The notes: generated by a model not told the origin, from the letters alone. A DNA stretch of 37,126 nucleotides from Bodo saltans (GCA_001460835.1 CYKH01000768.1:1-37126); one strand, 5' to 3'; shown: positions 25,413-34,278, numbered from the stretch's first letter. Numbers and translations are program-made.

Positions 25413-27401
25413 ATGTCCGTTGCATTAGAGCTTGAGCATGCTTTGGGCTTTACGCCCAACATTCAAGGACTTGTGTTTCATCCCGCCCAGGATAAGGCAG
25501 TAGTTTTATATTCTTGTGGGCGGTTGATAGTAGAATCAAACCTCGATGACAGCCATGCACAACGAATTCTACGTGGTCACGACGCAATTATCACTTGCCT
25601 TGACGTCTCACCAACTGGATCAATGATTGCCTCTGGGCAAAATGTTTCCGTTGATGGGGTCTGCTACTTCAACGTGTGGGACTACGACAGCGGTTCCATT
25701 CGCATTCGAGTTCCAACACCCCACAAGGGACGACTTGACGCTATTCGATTCAGTCCTGACGAGATGCTGGTTGCCACAACCGGAGCTGAGGGAATGCTTT
25801 GCATTTTCGATACAACATCTGGGAAATGTATTGCATCGTTTCAGGATAGCATTCAAGGGGATCAAGCACGCTCGATCAAGTGGGGTTCTGTCGCAGATAG
25901 TGGCACAAGGTATCAAAGGTACAGTCTTTTTGTCCCATTCAACACTGGTGTTAGACTATTCACCCTGTCGTTCTCAATTCAAAAGTTGAGTTTTGAGCTT
26001 CATTGCACAGCGTGCCAGGTGCCTGGCGGTGGCGGTCGATTGGGAGGTTATGTCCGACATTTCTTGTGTTGCACTACACTTGGCCAAAACATTTTGTGTG
26101 GGGCGACTTCAGGTGACTTGATGATTTTCAACTCTGAGAGCGGTCTGTATCGTGCGGCAATTAGCCTCAGTGCGAACGGCGTTACTGCAGTTTCATCCAT
26201 CGAAGATCGCTGCTGCGTATTTGCAGGTGGTGGTGATGGAAAAGTCAAAAAAGTCTCGGGGGCCGATGCCAATTGGAAACTGTTTGGTGAGGTCGCCCTG
26301 GAGGGTTCGGTGACATCGATGGCGAGTAGCAGTGATGGCAGTCAACTTGTTATCTCGACCACTGCCGGTTTCATCTACCGTATGCTCACGGATGACATGA
26401 CCTTCACCATTGCAGTGGAGTCTCCACTGAAGGGAATCAACGACGTTGCAGTAAGTCCACACAACGCCGCTCAGTTTGTCACGTGCAGTGGAGACGGGTT
26501 TGTTAGGCTATGGGACCTTAATGAGTACACAATTCTCTCGAAAGTCACTCTATCCAATGGACCTGGGAAGGCAATTCATCAGCAGCAATCAAGTGACAAC
26601 GCTGTTCTTCCAACGGCGTGTGCGTTCGACACCATTCCAAACTCAGTCATTGTGGGATTTACGGACGGAAAAGTTCGCTCGCTTGACATGTCTCCGCAAA
26701 AGAGCACTGTTCAATGGTCGACCACAGGCGGTCATCGAGGAAAAGTTCACACAGTGCGAGTTTGCGGGCAGTATTTTGCCACTGCTGGTGATGATTCGGT
26801 CATCAGAATTTGGAGTCGAAGCACAAGAGATGTTATTTGTCAACTCCAAGATCACAAGCTTCCAACCACGGCTGTTCACATTGACAACACCACTTCCTCG
26901 ATCTTGCACTCCATCAGCCTTGACATGACACATTGCGCTTACGATTTGTCGCAGCTTGGGAAGGTTGCTGGTGCTCCACGCCGCGTTTCGGCACACAATG
27001 TCTCTTCGACTGGAGGTTTTTTGTGTTGTACCCAGCGACTGAACAACGAGCATGAAATGATCGTTGGCACAAGCGATGGAAGGCTCCTATTCTTCGATCT
27101 CGATGTTCCGCAGCGCCCGGTCCTTGAAGTCGGGGAACCGTCAAAATTTCGAGTTGTCTCGTGTGATTGCTCCCCAAATGGGCAACTATTGTCCGTTGGG
27201 CTAAGTGACGGGACCCTTCGAGTTTATAGGCTTGGTGCAAGACACGTGTCGTCTGGCAAGGAGAACACATGCGAGTTGCTCATCGATGCTGCTTGCCACA
27301 GTGGCTCTGTCGCTCGGACAACATGGACTGGCGATAGCAAACAGTTGATCTCTGCATCGCAAGATGGTGATTTGATTGTCTGGAATTTGTTTTCAGCCTA
27401 G
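25413..27401 (+). CDS. CFAP52: WD40-repeat protein, CFAP52 (WDR16) homologue
   Basis: 662 residues, close to the roughly 620 of animal CFAP52. The opening resembles the CFAP52 N-terminus: an ALGF motif, then LVFHPAQDKAVVLY, then LRGHDAIITCLDVSPTG and IASGQ. Two WD40 propellers follow, with typical units such as VWDYDSGS, CSGDGFVRLWDLNEY, TAGDDSVIRIWSR and the final SASQDGDLIVWNL. CFAP52 is a microtubule inner protein of the B-tubule in cilia and flagella, where it helps hold the inner junction. Bodonids have two flagella, so the role fits. Some blades are diverged and lack the GH...WD dipeptides. A fast-evolving WD40 paralogue is the alternative. No signal or membrane segment is seen, consistent with an axonemal location. 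Confidence 0.8.
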   Translation: MSVALELEHALGFTPNIQGLVFHPAQDKAVVLYSCGRLIVESNLDDSHAQRILRGHDAIITCLDVSPTGSMIASGQNVSVDGVCYFNVWDYDSGSIRIRVPTPHKGRLDAIRFSPDEMLVATTGAEGMLCIFDTTSGKCIASFQDSIQGDQARSIKWGSVADSGTRYQRYSLFVPFNTGVRLFTLSFSIQKLSFELHCTACQVPGGGGRLGGYVRHFLCCTTLGQNILCGATSGDLMIFNSESGLYRAAISLSANGVTAVSSIEDRCCVFAGGGDGKVKKVSGADANWKLFGEVALEGSVTSMASSSDGSQLVISTTAGFIYRMLTDDMTFTIAVESPLKGINDVAVSPHNAAQFVTCSGDGFVRLWDLNEYTILSKVTLSNGPGKAIHQQQSSDNAVLPTACAFDTIPNSVIVGFTDGKVRSLDMSPQKSTVQWSTTGGHRGKVHTVRVCGQYFATAGDDSVIRIWSRSTRDVICQLQDHKLPTTAVHIDNTTSSILHSISLDMTHCAYDLSQLGKVAGAPRRVSAHNVSSTGGFLCCTQRLNNEHEMIVGTSDGRLLFFDLDVPQRPVLEVGEPSKFRVVSCDCSPNGQLLSVGLSDGTLRVYRLGARHVSSGKENTCELLIDAACHSGSVARTTWTGDSKQLISASQDGDLIVWNLFSA

Positions 27402-27488
27402 ACAGTGAAGCTTAGACAACATGTACACACATTTATTGCCACAACACAAAGCGCACCTTTCAATATTGCTGTATGTGACCTCATGATG

Positions 27489-27512
27489 ATATTTTTTCCT
27501 CTTTTCACTCAG
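27489..27512 (+). promoter_or_regulatory. Trans-splice acceptor for the 27515 gene
   Basis: The run ATTTTTTCCTCTTTTCACTC ends in AG at 27511-27512. ATG 27515 follows two bases later, so the leader is almost entirely spliced leader. Confidence 0.75.
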
Positions 27513-27514
27513 GG

Positions 27515-28039
27515 ATGAATGGAGGGAGCACGAAGGCTCTGCTTAAGTGCGAGCAGCAAGGTCGAGTCGAGTTTCGTGACGACGAGCTTTTCTCTCGTGA
27601 AAAAATAACATTCTTGGAGCAGACCGCGAGACGAGTCTTGGTGGAAGCCTCAACAGATGTCACACTACAGACTCCTCTTGGTATCAAGCGTGTTGCTAGT
27701 CAGCGAGCTCAAGATGCTCAACAATTGAGAACATTGAAACGATCGAAGTCGCTTGTGGACGAAGTGAGACGCCGTGTGGAACAGTCACGCTCGATGGAGA
27801 CAAAACAGAAATCGGCATTGCAAAGGCAGCCATCGCAATACGAAGGCATGATGAAAGCTGCAAGGACTTACCAGCGTGTTACGCAAGAGATTCAGGCATT
27901 GCTCGGAGAAGAGAAGGCCGTGCGTGGCAAGATGATCACAACACAATTTGAAGCCCGCAAGACATTGCTCTCTTTGTCAATCAGGTCTCTTCCGTCAACG
28001 CGTTTGCCAAGCGTCTCAGCGAGTTCTGTACAGTTGTAA
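27515..28039 (+). CDS. Unknown basic coiled-coil protein, 174 residues
   Basis: It opens with MNGGSTKALLKCEQQGRVEF, followed by a mainly helical and basic sequence (LFSREKITFLEQTARRV, LRTLKRSKSLVDEVRRRVEQ) with coiled-coil character at about 60-150. The tail is Ser/Leu-rich (LSIRSLPSTRLPSVSASSV). It has no cysteine-rich or catalytic motif and only one Cys. The strong splice acceptor and confident genes on both sides support it as a real gene. The family is not recognised. Its setting between CFAP52 and other cilium-type genes is only weak evidence for a cytoskeletal role. Confidence 0.7.
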   Translation: MNGGSTKALLKCEQQGRVEFRDDELFSREKITFLEQTARRVLVEASTDVTLQTPLGIKRVASQRAQDAQQLRTLKRSKSLVDEVRRRVEQSRSMETKQKSALQRQPSQYEGMMKAARTYQRVTQEIQALLGEEKAVRGKMITTQFEARKTLLSLSIRSLPSTRLPSVSASSVQL

Positions 28040-28080
28040 ATGAAAATTGTTCGATATTGATGATGTATCCGTTGGAAATG

Positions 28081-28113
28081 CTTTATGCCTCCTTTTCTCC
28101 CACGTTCCCGAAG
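28081..28113 (+). promoter_or_regulatory. Probable trans-splice acceptor for the TMEM147-like gene
   Basis: A pyrimidine-rich stretch (CCTCCTTTTCTCCCACG) is followed by AAG ending at 28113, 19 bases before ATG 28133. A second AG at 28131-28132 abuts the ATG. Confidence 0.5.
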
Positions 28114-28132
28114 TATTTGATACATAACTTAG

Positions 28133-28762
28133 ATGGGGTTGATTTCAACAGTGAACATTTTCGCGCTGCTTGTGGCACCAACGGCCATCATCGTACGAGG
28201 ACACGATGTGAAGTGGAAGCAATCTCTTCTTTTTGCAGTTTTCTTTGTCTCACTTCAACTGGGTGTGCTGTTTTTTGAGTCGCTCCACCAGTCGATTGAT
28301 ATCTCAGTGATGCAGACAAACGTTTCATCAATTGTGGCAAGGATAGCGGCATTAGGCGTGGTTGCAAAGATCCTTCGAGATCGCAGGACAGTAAAGTTGC
28401 TTGGACTTCAAAGTTTGGAAGCTCGGAGTGCACTGGCAGTTGGAGTTTCTGTTGCGAACGGACTACTTCACTGCATCGGGCCACTGTATCAAGTTGCCAG
28501 CAGTCCTGGGTTTGAGGTGGAAGTATTTCTTGCTGCCATCCATCTCAACGTTTCTTTTGTTGTTGCGCTTTTCCTATCGGAGGCGTTTGTGACGGCTTCG
28601 CTGGTTAACGTCGTCGTTGGGGTTGTCCTTTGCGGGGCCCTCGAGGCAGTCCATCCTTCACTTGAGGAGAGCACGGCGCTCCGATGGTATGCTGCATCAG
28701 CTTGCGTGCGCGTGGTATTTCTGTGGGTCGTCAAGAGGCCTTCAAAAGTTGCATTGGACTAG
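28133..28762 (+). CDS. TMEM147-like multi-span ER membrane protein
   Basis: 209 residues, against about 224 in human TMEM147. It is almost wholly hydrophobic with about seven helices. The N-terminal pattern (GLISTVNIFALLVAPTAIIV) parallels the animal start, in which a Phe/Ala-rich helix begins right after the Met. The central stretch ending in GFEVEVFLAAIHLNVSFV matches the conserved region around the motif G-I-E-F...I-x-x-N-I-S-L-V. TMEM147 is a subunit of the BOS complex of the ER multipass translocon, which helps insert multi-span proteins. I rate the family match as likely but not certain because hydrophobic proteins align easily. No signal peptide separate from helix 1 is seen. Confidence 0.65.
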   Translation: MGLISTVNIFALLVAPTAIIVRGHDVKWKQSLLFAVFFVSLQLGVLFFESLHQSIDISVMQTNVSSIVARIAALGVVAKILRDRRTVKLLGLQSLEARSALAVGVSVANGLLHCIGPLYQVASSPGFEVEVFLAAIHLNVSFVVALFLSEAFVTASLVNVVVGVVLCGALEAVHPSLEESTALRWYAASACVRVVFLWVVKRPSKVALD

Positions 28763-28919
28763 CATTTTGCCAATGTGTCGCAACTGAGGAAATCTCGACG
28801 GTGACGGTAACTGTACGTTGCGTGAACGCTATGCGACGTCGAAACTTCTTCTGTTCTCGTTTCGCGATGTGAAAGCCAACCACGTTTCTGCACTTTGAAA
28901 AAAGAATAGTTTGAACTCT

Positions 28920-28947
28920 CGTTTTTTCCCCCCTTGTTAATCTCCAG
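28920..28947 (+). promoter_or_regulatory. Trans-splice acceptor for the calcyphosin-like gene
   Basis: A pyrimidine tract (CGTTTTTTCCCCCCTTG core) is followed by TCTCCAG ending at 28947, eight bases before ATG 28956. Confidence 0.7.
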
Positions 28948-28955
28948 TTAGAGAA

Positions 28956-29753
28956 ATGTCTTCATTCCAAAACGCACGTGTGAAAGTTACTGAGCGCCAC
29001 GGTAAGAATGGTATTCGTTTAGTAGTGCGAGTTGTTCGCCAAAATTGTGGCAGCGACGGATGCATTGCATCTGGAGATATCTTGCGACGCGCGCTGCGAG
29101 AAGTTGATATCTGGATTGCTGATGAGGATTTCAGCGACATTCTTTCAAAAAGCACCGTCGACGGGCATCTTAGTGCCGACTCGTTTGTGGCACAGTTTGT
29201 TGGAGAACTGCCGTCCCGTCGTCGGAATGTTGTCCAAGTTCTTTGGGAGCGATTGGATTCTGGACGCGTCGGCTATATTCCAGCGGATGTGTTGCTTCGT
29301 CAGTACGATGTTTCGCGCCACCCAGACGTTGTGTCGCGCCGTAGATCTGCAGACGACGTTGCAGCGTCGTTCTACACCGACTTCTCTGATGCTGAGGTTG
29401 TTCCCAAGGAGGAGCTGTTTGCGTACTTCGCTGGTGCTTCGTTGGGCACTGAACGCAACGAAGATTTTGAACTTCGCGTTGCTCGATCATTCAACCTGGA
29501 CCGACCTGCTCAATTCCGCGCCCTTGCTGAGGGCAACCGTGTTGACATTTCTACCCTAGGCGGCACTGCGACGTCAACCCTTGGTCGAGCCCACCCACTC
29601 TACCAAACCTCTGCACAACAAGTAGGATCGACGGTCGTTGGTGCTCCACAAGCGCCATCAGAGTTCAATAGGAAAGGCGCATTCACGAAGAACGCACCAC
29701 CATTTGTTGGCGCTACGACTCTCAACACCAGCATCACGACTACTCGTGTTTAG
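28956..29753 (+). CDS. Calcyphosin-like EF-hand protein with degenerate calcium loops
   Basis: 265 residues. The order of motifs follows calcyphosin/CAPSL: an N-terminal helical EF-hand pair, a VVQVLWERLD helix, a loop, VLLRQYDVSRHPDV, then the block SADDVAASFYTDF, and finally EELFAYFAGASLGTERNEDFEL. In animals the equivalent segment has a classic DxSxDG loop. Here the loop at 101-112 (DSGRVGYIPADV) lacks the acidic residues at positions 3, 5 and 12, so calcium binding at that site is doubtful. The C-terminal 70 residues are Thr/Ser/Pro-rich and unstructured (TSAQQVGSTVVGAPQAP), with YQTS and TLNTSITTTRV. Calcyphosin-like proteins are frequent in motile cilia, so flagellar location is plausible. 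The family call is good. Confidence 0.8.
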   Translation: MSSFQNARVKVTERHGKNGIRLVVRVVRQNCGSDGCIASGDILRRALREVDIWIADEDFSDILSKSTVDGHLSADSFVAQFVGELPSRRRNVVQVLWERLDSGRVGYIPADVLLRQYDVSRHPDVVSRRRSADDVAASFYTDFSDAEVVPKEELFAYFAGASLGTERNEDFELRVARSFNLDRPAQFRALAEGNRVDISTLGGTATSTLGRAHPLYQTSAQQVGSTVVGAPQAPSEFNRKGAFTKNAPPFVGATTLNTSITTTRV

Positions 29754-29916
29754 ATGTGTTTATATTGGGAGAGCACCTGCGGCGAGTGCGGTGTTGATGC
29801 GTGCAGATATGTACAAGGTGAATACATTTGACGACCAAGAAACAGAAGAACATTCTTTTGATCAACCGTCATATCTGAAATAAACCTTGCGCAAGACAAC
29901 ATTTGAGCACCAAGAA

Positions 29917-29942
29917 CGTTTTTTTTCTTTGATTCTTTCAAG
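29917..29942 (+). promoter_or_regulatory. Trans-splice acceptor for the FHA gene
   Basis: The run CGTTTTTTTTCTTTGATTC leads to TTTCAAG ending at 29942, 21 bases before ATG 29964. Confidence 0.7.
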
Positions 29943-29963
29943 AAAGAACAAGACATACATTTT

Positions 29964-31613
29964 ATGGAGCTGCAGTTTGTTGTCACTCTGCGTCACGACA
30001 CTGAAATCAACGTCGCTGCGACCTCGTTTTATGAAGACATCACAATCGTCCTCAGTGCTGCGAATCATACATCGTTTGTTATCGGACGTGAACGGTCCAG
30101 CGATGATGACCCTGAAACGTTTGTTACACTCTCAAGTAGTTTTTGTTCACAGAGACACGCAAGGATTTCTTTAATTGAATCACTGTCTGCTCCAACCAGC
30201 CCAATGTTAATCTCAACCTCATCATCACGGAAGCGTGCTCGAAGCCATGATTCACCCCAAGCGCGAATGCAGGTGCTTCTTCGCGATCTTAACAGTACAA
30301 ATGGAACACTTGTCAACATGGTTCGAGTGAGAGAGTCAATCGTGCGCTCAGGTGATGTTGTCGTCTTTGGCGGGGGAAGGAACTTGGCGATTGGCGATGT
30401 TGTAGACGTTCATAACTACGATCCACTGACAAAGTGGAGAGTGCTCATCGAACAACTTCTTGTTGAACGTGCGCCGCTCAACTCATCATCACTGTCACCT
30501 CACGCAAGCAGTACCTCTCTTGAAGTGGCCGCAGCAGAATTCGCGTCGTGGTTATCCTGTCGCTCTAGAGCTTCACTTGAACGGCTTCGTGAATCTCAGC
30601 GCCTTCCCGACGGTATTGTCGATGCTGCGATCGAATTTGAGGACGACGATCCGATGGTGCTGCTACCTCAAGCAGCGGAAACAGTGATTGTCAAAGCATG
30701 CGAAGTGGGGAGTGTGCCATCAGCTGCACCGCTGGTCTTGTCGTCGCCAACGCTGATTGCATCGCAACCAATCACCACCATGGCCTCCGTGATGAAACAA
30801 GCAACTCACGACGCTGCTGCCGCATCACCGTCCGCAATCCCTCACTCCCACCTAGCGACGATTGACATGCAGCCAACGCCCCTTCGACACATTCCACTCG
30901 GCGTTGTTGCTCGCAGCCCCTCTGCAACTCCAGTGCCACCGTACTCAGGTGGCTACCCTGATAAACTGTTCTATGTTGCAGTTCGATTGGGCAAGGTTGC
31001 CTTCTATCCAAACCGTATTGAGCCGCTCGTGAACGCTCGCTTGTTGAGCAGACTGCGGAGAAAGCGTGGTCCTGAGGCCGGGTGGACGTTGGAATGCAGC
31101 GGAACTCATGTCACATGGTCCATGCTAGATCCCTCCTCGATGACTGATAGTCCAAGTGATGGGGATGGCGCGCCAACAACATTTTCCCTCCCACTGAGCT
31201 CTGTCGATTGGGTTGGGATGCATTGTCCTGAGGTGCAACAGCCACAGCCACTGCCCCCACCACGAGCGCCGCAAGCCAAGAAGAAACGAGGTAAGAAGGA
31301 GGTGGAGATTCAATTGGAACACACCAGCAACAACGCTAGTTGCTCGTCGTCGATCGTTTTTGCGTTGAAGCCGACACTTCAAATCCCTCTGTTGAGCAAT
31401 ACAGAAGCTATGTTTCCTCCTACTAAAGGAGGCAAGGAGGATGCACACTGTGGGCTCTGGGTATCCTTTGAGTTTTTGAACAGCGAGCAACTCACTCAAT
31501 GGTCTCGCTGTTTTGAATTGTCGTGTTGCAAGGAAGCTCACCTGCGCAGTGCGGTGCGCATTCTCACAGAACAGGAGCTGAAGGCAATTTTCCTTGGAGA
31601 TAGACAGTCGTAG
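29964..31613 (+). CDS. FHA-domain protein with C-terminal PH-like region
   Basis: 549 residues. The N-terminal FHA domain (about 5-150) keeps the phosphothreonine-binding residues: G41-R42 in VIGRERSS, S62 and H65 in CSQRHARI, and N110-G114 in NSTNGT. A basic Ser/Arg insert (SRKRARSHDS, about residues 88-97) sits between the SxxH and NG motifs and could be a nuclear signal. A Ser/Pro/Ala-rich linker runs to about 325. The remaining part, beginning at DKLFYVAVRLGKVAFYP and ending in WSRCFELSCC, has alternating strands and a final helix like a PH domain, with a Lys/Arg-rich insert (KKKRGKKE). FHA domains read phosphothreonine in kinase signalling; kinetoplastids also use them on kinesins and kinases, but no enzymatic domain is seen here. 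Confidence 0.85.
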   Translation: MELQFVVTLRHDTEINVAATSFYEDITIVLSAANHTSFVIGRERSSDDDPETFVTLSSSFCSQRHARISLIESLSAPTSPMLISTSSSRKRARSHDSPQARMQVLLRDLNSTNGTLVNMVRVRESIVRSGDVVVFGGGRNLAIGDVVDVHNYDPLTKWRVLIEQLLVERAPLNSSSLSPHASSTSLEVAAAEFASWLSCRSRASLERLRESQRLPDGIVDAAIEFEDDDPMVLLPQAAETVIVKACEVGSVPSAAPLVLSSPTLIASQPITTMASVMKQATHDAAAASPSAIPHSHLATIDMQPTPLRHIPLGVVARSPSATPVPPYSGGYPDKLFYVAVRLGKVAFYPNRIEPLVNARLLSRLRRKRGPEAGWTLECSGTHVTWSMLDPSSMTDSPSDGDGAPTTFSLPLSSVDWVGMHCPEVQQPQPLPPPRAPQAKKKRGKKEVEIQLEHTSNNASCSSSIVFALKPTLQIPLLSNTEAMFPPTKGGKEDAHCGLWVSFEFLNSEQLTQWSRCFELSCCKEAHLRSAVRILTEQELKAIFLGDRQS

Positions 31614-31699
31614 TTGTGCCATACATAGATCACCTGATTTTTCTGGTGAAGTGAAGCAAAAGTACTAGTTTGTGCGAGCCGCGTGAAGTCACTGGTGAT

Positions 31700-31744
31700 T
31701 TTGATCTTTTTACACTGTTTCCCATTTTTCTTACCTAACAACAG
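31700..31744 (+). promoter_or_regulatory. Trans-splice acceptor for the PH-like protein gene
   Basis: The tract (CTTTTTACACTGTTTCCC and TTTTTCTTACC) ends at ACAG, 31744, ten bases before ATG 31755. The open frame starts at a GTG at 31683, which is rejected. Confidence 0.65.
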
Positions 31745-31754
31745 TGAACATCAC

Positions 31755-32774
31755 ATGGCACCTAGACGGGGAAGAGCATTGGCTGCGCCGATTGTGTTTC
31801 AACCACGCGATGAATCTGTCCACCGGTTTGCGCCAACATTTTCTCGCGCTTCATCGGTTGGGCCTTACAACCCACAACTTTCATCAAGAGCCCCCGATCA
31901 AAGGGAACGTTCACGATCTGCGCCGGCCAAACAGCGTCAAGGGAAGGAACTTTTGCAAGCAAGGAATCCAAGTGAGATGTCAAGCCGTGCATCGTCTTTG
32001 GGCGCAGCTGTGGGATTTCTCCTCTCACGAGCTCGCCAGCAGAAAATGACATCACAATCGTCGAAGCGCTCTCGCTCAAGCTCTGCGATTTACTCTCGCC
32101 AACAGTCCGAGAACCGAGACAACTACCGTGAGTCTCTCGCATCATCCACTGCTGCAAACTTGGGCTACCACGCAAATTCAACGAACGAACGACATCAATC
32201 GCAGCAACGCCGCCCGCAGCAACATAATTATCAGCAGTCTCAACAAAAGTGTGAGAACCTGCCTGCTGGTGGACACGAGCGAGACTCATCCCAAGGGGCG
32301 CCGAAGTCACTTCGCCGCGAGAGGCAGGATTACCACGCCAAAGATGGGTCGTCGATGTTCACAGGCCTTGCATCCATTCCTCCGGATCCAACCACACGAA
32401 CGGAACGAGATGAGGCCCCGTCGTCCGCATCGTCAGCGCCTGTGATGATGAACGCACGAGTGCAACCAGTTTGGGTCCTGATTGGCACCTTTAAGACAAC
32501 AATGGACAACATTGTTCGCGTCTCAGGGGGATCACTGTTGTGGCATCAACGAAATCCAAAAGGTGGATTTCAATCCATGCAAATTGCGTTGTCACTTATC
32601 ACGGAGGTGTCCTGTGCACGAGTTGCCGTTGCGAGCGACGTAGCACCAACATTTTCAGTCATCATCAAGACTGCGGGCAAGCCTTCACAGGTCACGTTTG
32701 GTTTCAAAAACGTTAATGATGCGACTGGTTTCAAAACAACCTTGGTGCAGATTATTAGATCAATCAGCATTTAA
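31755..32774 (+). CDS. Disordered protein with C-terminal PH-like domain
   Basis: 339 residues from ATG 31755. Residues 1-230 are Arg/Ser/Gln-rich with low complexity (SKRSRSSSAIYSRQQSEN, QQRRPQQHNYQQSQQ) and probably disordered. Residues about 238-338 form a compact alpha/beta domain: VWVLIGTFKTTMDNIV, then VSGGSLLWHQRNPKGGF, then SLITEVSCARVAV, FSVIIKTAGKPSQVTFGF and a final helix TGFKTTLVQIIRSI. Strands followed by one C-terminal helix is the PH-domain layout. Kinetoplastid proteins with such C-terminal PH-like domains are often cytoskeletal, but the ligand is unknown. The adjacent FHA gene also ends in a PH-like region. Confidence 0.75.
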   Translation: MAPRRGRALAAPIVFQPRDESVHRFAPTFSRASSVGPYNPQLSSRAPDQRERSRSAPAKQRQGKELLQARNPSEMSSRASSLGAAVGFLLSRARQQKMTSQSSKRSRSSSAIYSRQQSENRDNYRESLASSTAANLGYHANSTNERHQSQQRRPQQHNYQQSQQKCENLPAGGHERDSSQGAPKSLRRERQDYHAKDGSSMFTGLASIPPDPTTRTERDEAPSSASSAPVMMNARVQPVWVLIGTFKTTMDNIVRVSGGSLLWHQRNPKGGFQSMQIALSLITEVSCARVAVASDVAPTFSVIIKTAGKPSQVTFGFKNVNDATGFKTTLVQIIRSISI

Positions 32775-32923
32775 GAGAGCGCAAGCGGTTGCCAAAAAAG
32801 TTCCTGCCGTTTTCCTCCTCTTTTACGTAGTTAGATAGATCCACAGAACATTACATCACTTTCAACAGTGTCTTCTTTTTTTTTTTTCCAAAAAAATTGC
32901 CTGATGATGTGCACTTCGCTTGA

Positions 32924-32951
32924 CGTTTCATTTGTTGAAATTTTGTTGCAG
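32924..32951 (+). promoter_or_regulatory. Trans-splice acceptor for the secreted LRR gene
   Basis: A T-rich tract (TTTCATTTGTTGAAATTTTG) ends in TTGCAG at 32951, 19 bases before ATG 32971. A longer T run at 32868-32888 lies further upstream. Confidence 0.7.
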
Positions 32952-32970
32952 GACACAACAGTCACACAAC

Positions 32971-34149
32971 ATGAAATTGCTTCTTTGGATTGCATTTGTG
33001 GCGTTCATTGCCCAAGAAGTTTTCAGCGCAACCCCAGAAGCTCAGCGCGCGGCGCTCTTGGAGTTATACAACAGCACTGGGGGCGCGAACTGGGTTGGTT
33101 GCGGAGCTGACTGGGGATCGACAACAGTGCCGCCCTGCTCGTGGTTTGGTATCACCTGTGATGGAGCCAACGTTGTGGGCCTCACGCTTGTGGATTGCGG
33201 ACTACGTGGTACTCTGCCACTGGGCCTATCGGCACTGTCTCATCTGCAATACCTTGAGTTGAATCTCAACTCCATCTTTGGAACACTACCAGATTGGACT
33301 GGATTTGACCAGCTGCTGTCTGTTGGGATTGTGAACAACTCCCTCAGCGGAACGCTACCTCCTTCCTGGTCACGTTTTACATCTCTGCAGTCCTTGTCGC
33401 TCCAATACAACACGATTTCTGGTCCGTTGCCTGCTGCTTGGGGAAACTTCACGCAATTGCAGTCGCTTCAACTTTCCCACAATGATCTTCAGGGCACTGT
33501 TCCGTCTGAGTGGCGTGGCTTGATTCAGTATTCCATCGACCTCAGCTACAATTCAATCAGTGGGGACCTGCCGTCCTGGGATGACAGCGTGTTTCCCGAC
33601 ACCATGGGCACATTGGATCTGAGCAACAACCAGATTTCAGGCACGCTACCAGAGTGGAAATTTATTTTCCGTGTGACGGCTCTCATTCTTGCCAGCAACA
33701 AACTCACAGGCACGTTGCCGCTCAGCTGGACTGGTGCTAACTACCAACTCCTCGATGTAAGCTGGAACCATCTCACTGGGAGTATCCCTAGCTGGAGTGG
33801 CAATGCATATAACTTGCACCTTCAGCACAACAATTTTTCAGGTAATTTGTCATTCCTCACCAACATGAATGAAAATGTGGACGTCATCGACCTCAGCGAT
33901 AATTCCTTTACTGGCGACCTACCTGAGTTCCAGTACCCAAATTGGGGCTGCGATCAACTGACGTGCAAGTGCTCAATGAACTTGCAAAATAACTTTCTTC
34001 GTGGCTCAATCCCACAAATTTATTGCCAGTTGATGTCGAACATCAATCTGGCCGGCAATTGCTTGAGGAACACAACACTTCCTGCCAATTGTGACCAGAA
34101 CTCGCCATCGTGTGGGATCGTGGTAACATCGCAACGTCAAACGTGTTGA
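32971..34149 (+). CDS. Secreted GP46/PSA-like leucine-rich-repeat protein
   Basis: 392 residues from ATG 32971; the open frame starts at a TTG upstream. Residues 1-21 are a signal peptide (KLLLWIAFVAFIAQEVFSA). An N-terminal LRR cap follows with paired cysteines (CGADWGSTTVPPCSWFGITC). About eleven plant-type LRRs follow, with the LxGxLP consensus (LSLQYNTISGPLP, LDLSNNQISGTLP, LILASNKLTGTLP, LDVSWNHLTGSIP). A Cys-rich cap (CDQLTCKC, then CQLM) leads to the end at SQRQTC. Several N-glycosylation sites are present. Kinetoplastid GP46/PSA proteins are surface LRR proteins, usually with a GPI signal; here no hydrophobic C-terminus exists, so this one is probably secreted or lysosomal. Such gene families are large in free-living bodonids. 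Confidence 0.9.
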   Translation: MKLLLWIAFVAFIAQEVFSATPEAQRAALLELYNSTGGANWVGCGADWGSTTVPPCSWFGITCDGANVVGLTLVDCGLRGTLPLGLSALSHLQYLELNLNSIFGTLPDWTGFDQLLSVGIVNNSLSGTLPPSWSRFTSLQSLSLQYNTISGPLPAAWGNFTQLQSLQLSHNDLQGTVPSEWRGLIQYSIDLSYNSISGDLPSWDDSVFPDTMGTLDLSNNQISGTLPEWKFIFRVTALILASNKLTGTLPLSWTGANYQLLDVSWNHLTGSIPSWSGNAYNLHLQHNNFSGNLSFLTNMNENVDVIDLSDNSFTGDLPEFQYPNWGCDQLTCKCSMNLQNNFLRGSIPQIYCQLMSNINLAGNCLRNTTLPANCDQNSPSCGIVVTSQRQTC

Positions 34150-34278
34150 GTCTTCGTGGTGCTTCATCGGGTCGAAATCTAAAAGTTTCATTTGTCGCAT
34201 TCAAAAAGAAAGGAGAAGTTTTGAGGCTCACCATGACTTTGCTCAGTTGATAAGAAACCCTCTCTCAAAAGGGCAGCC

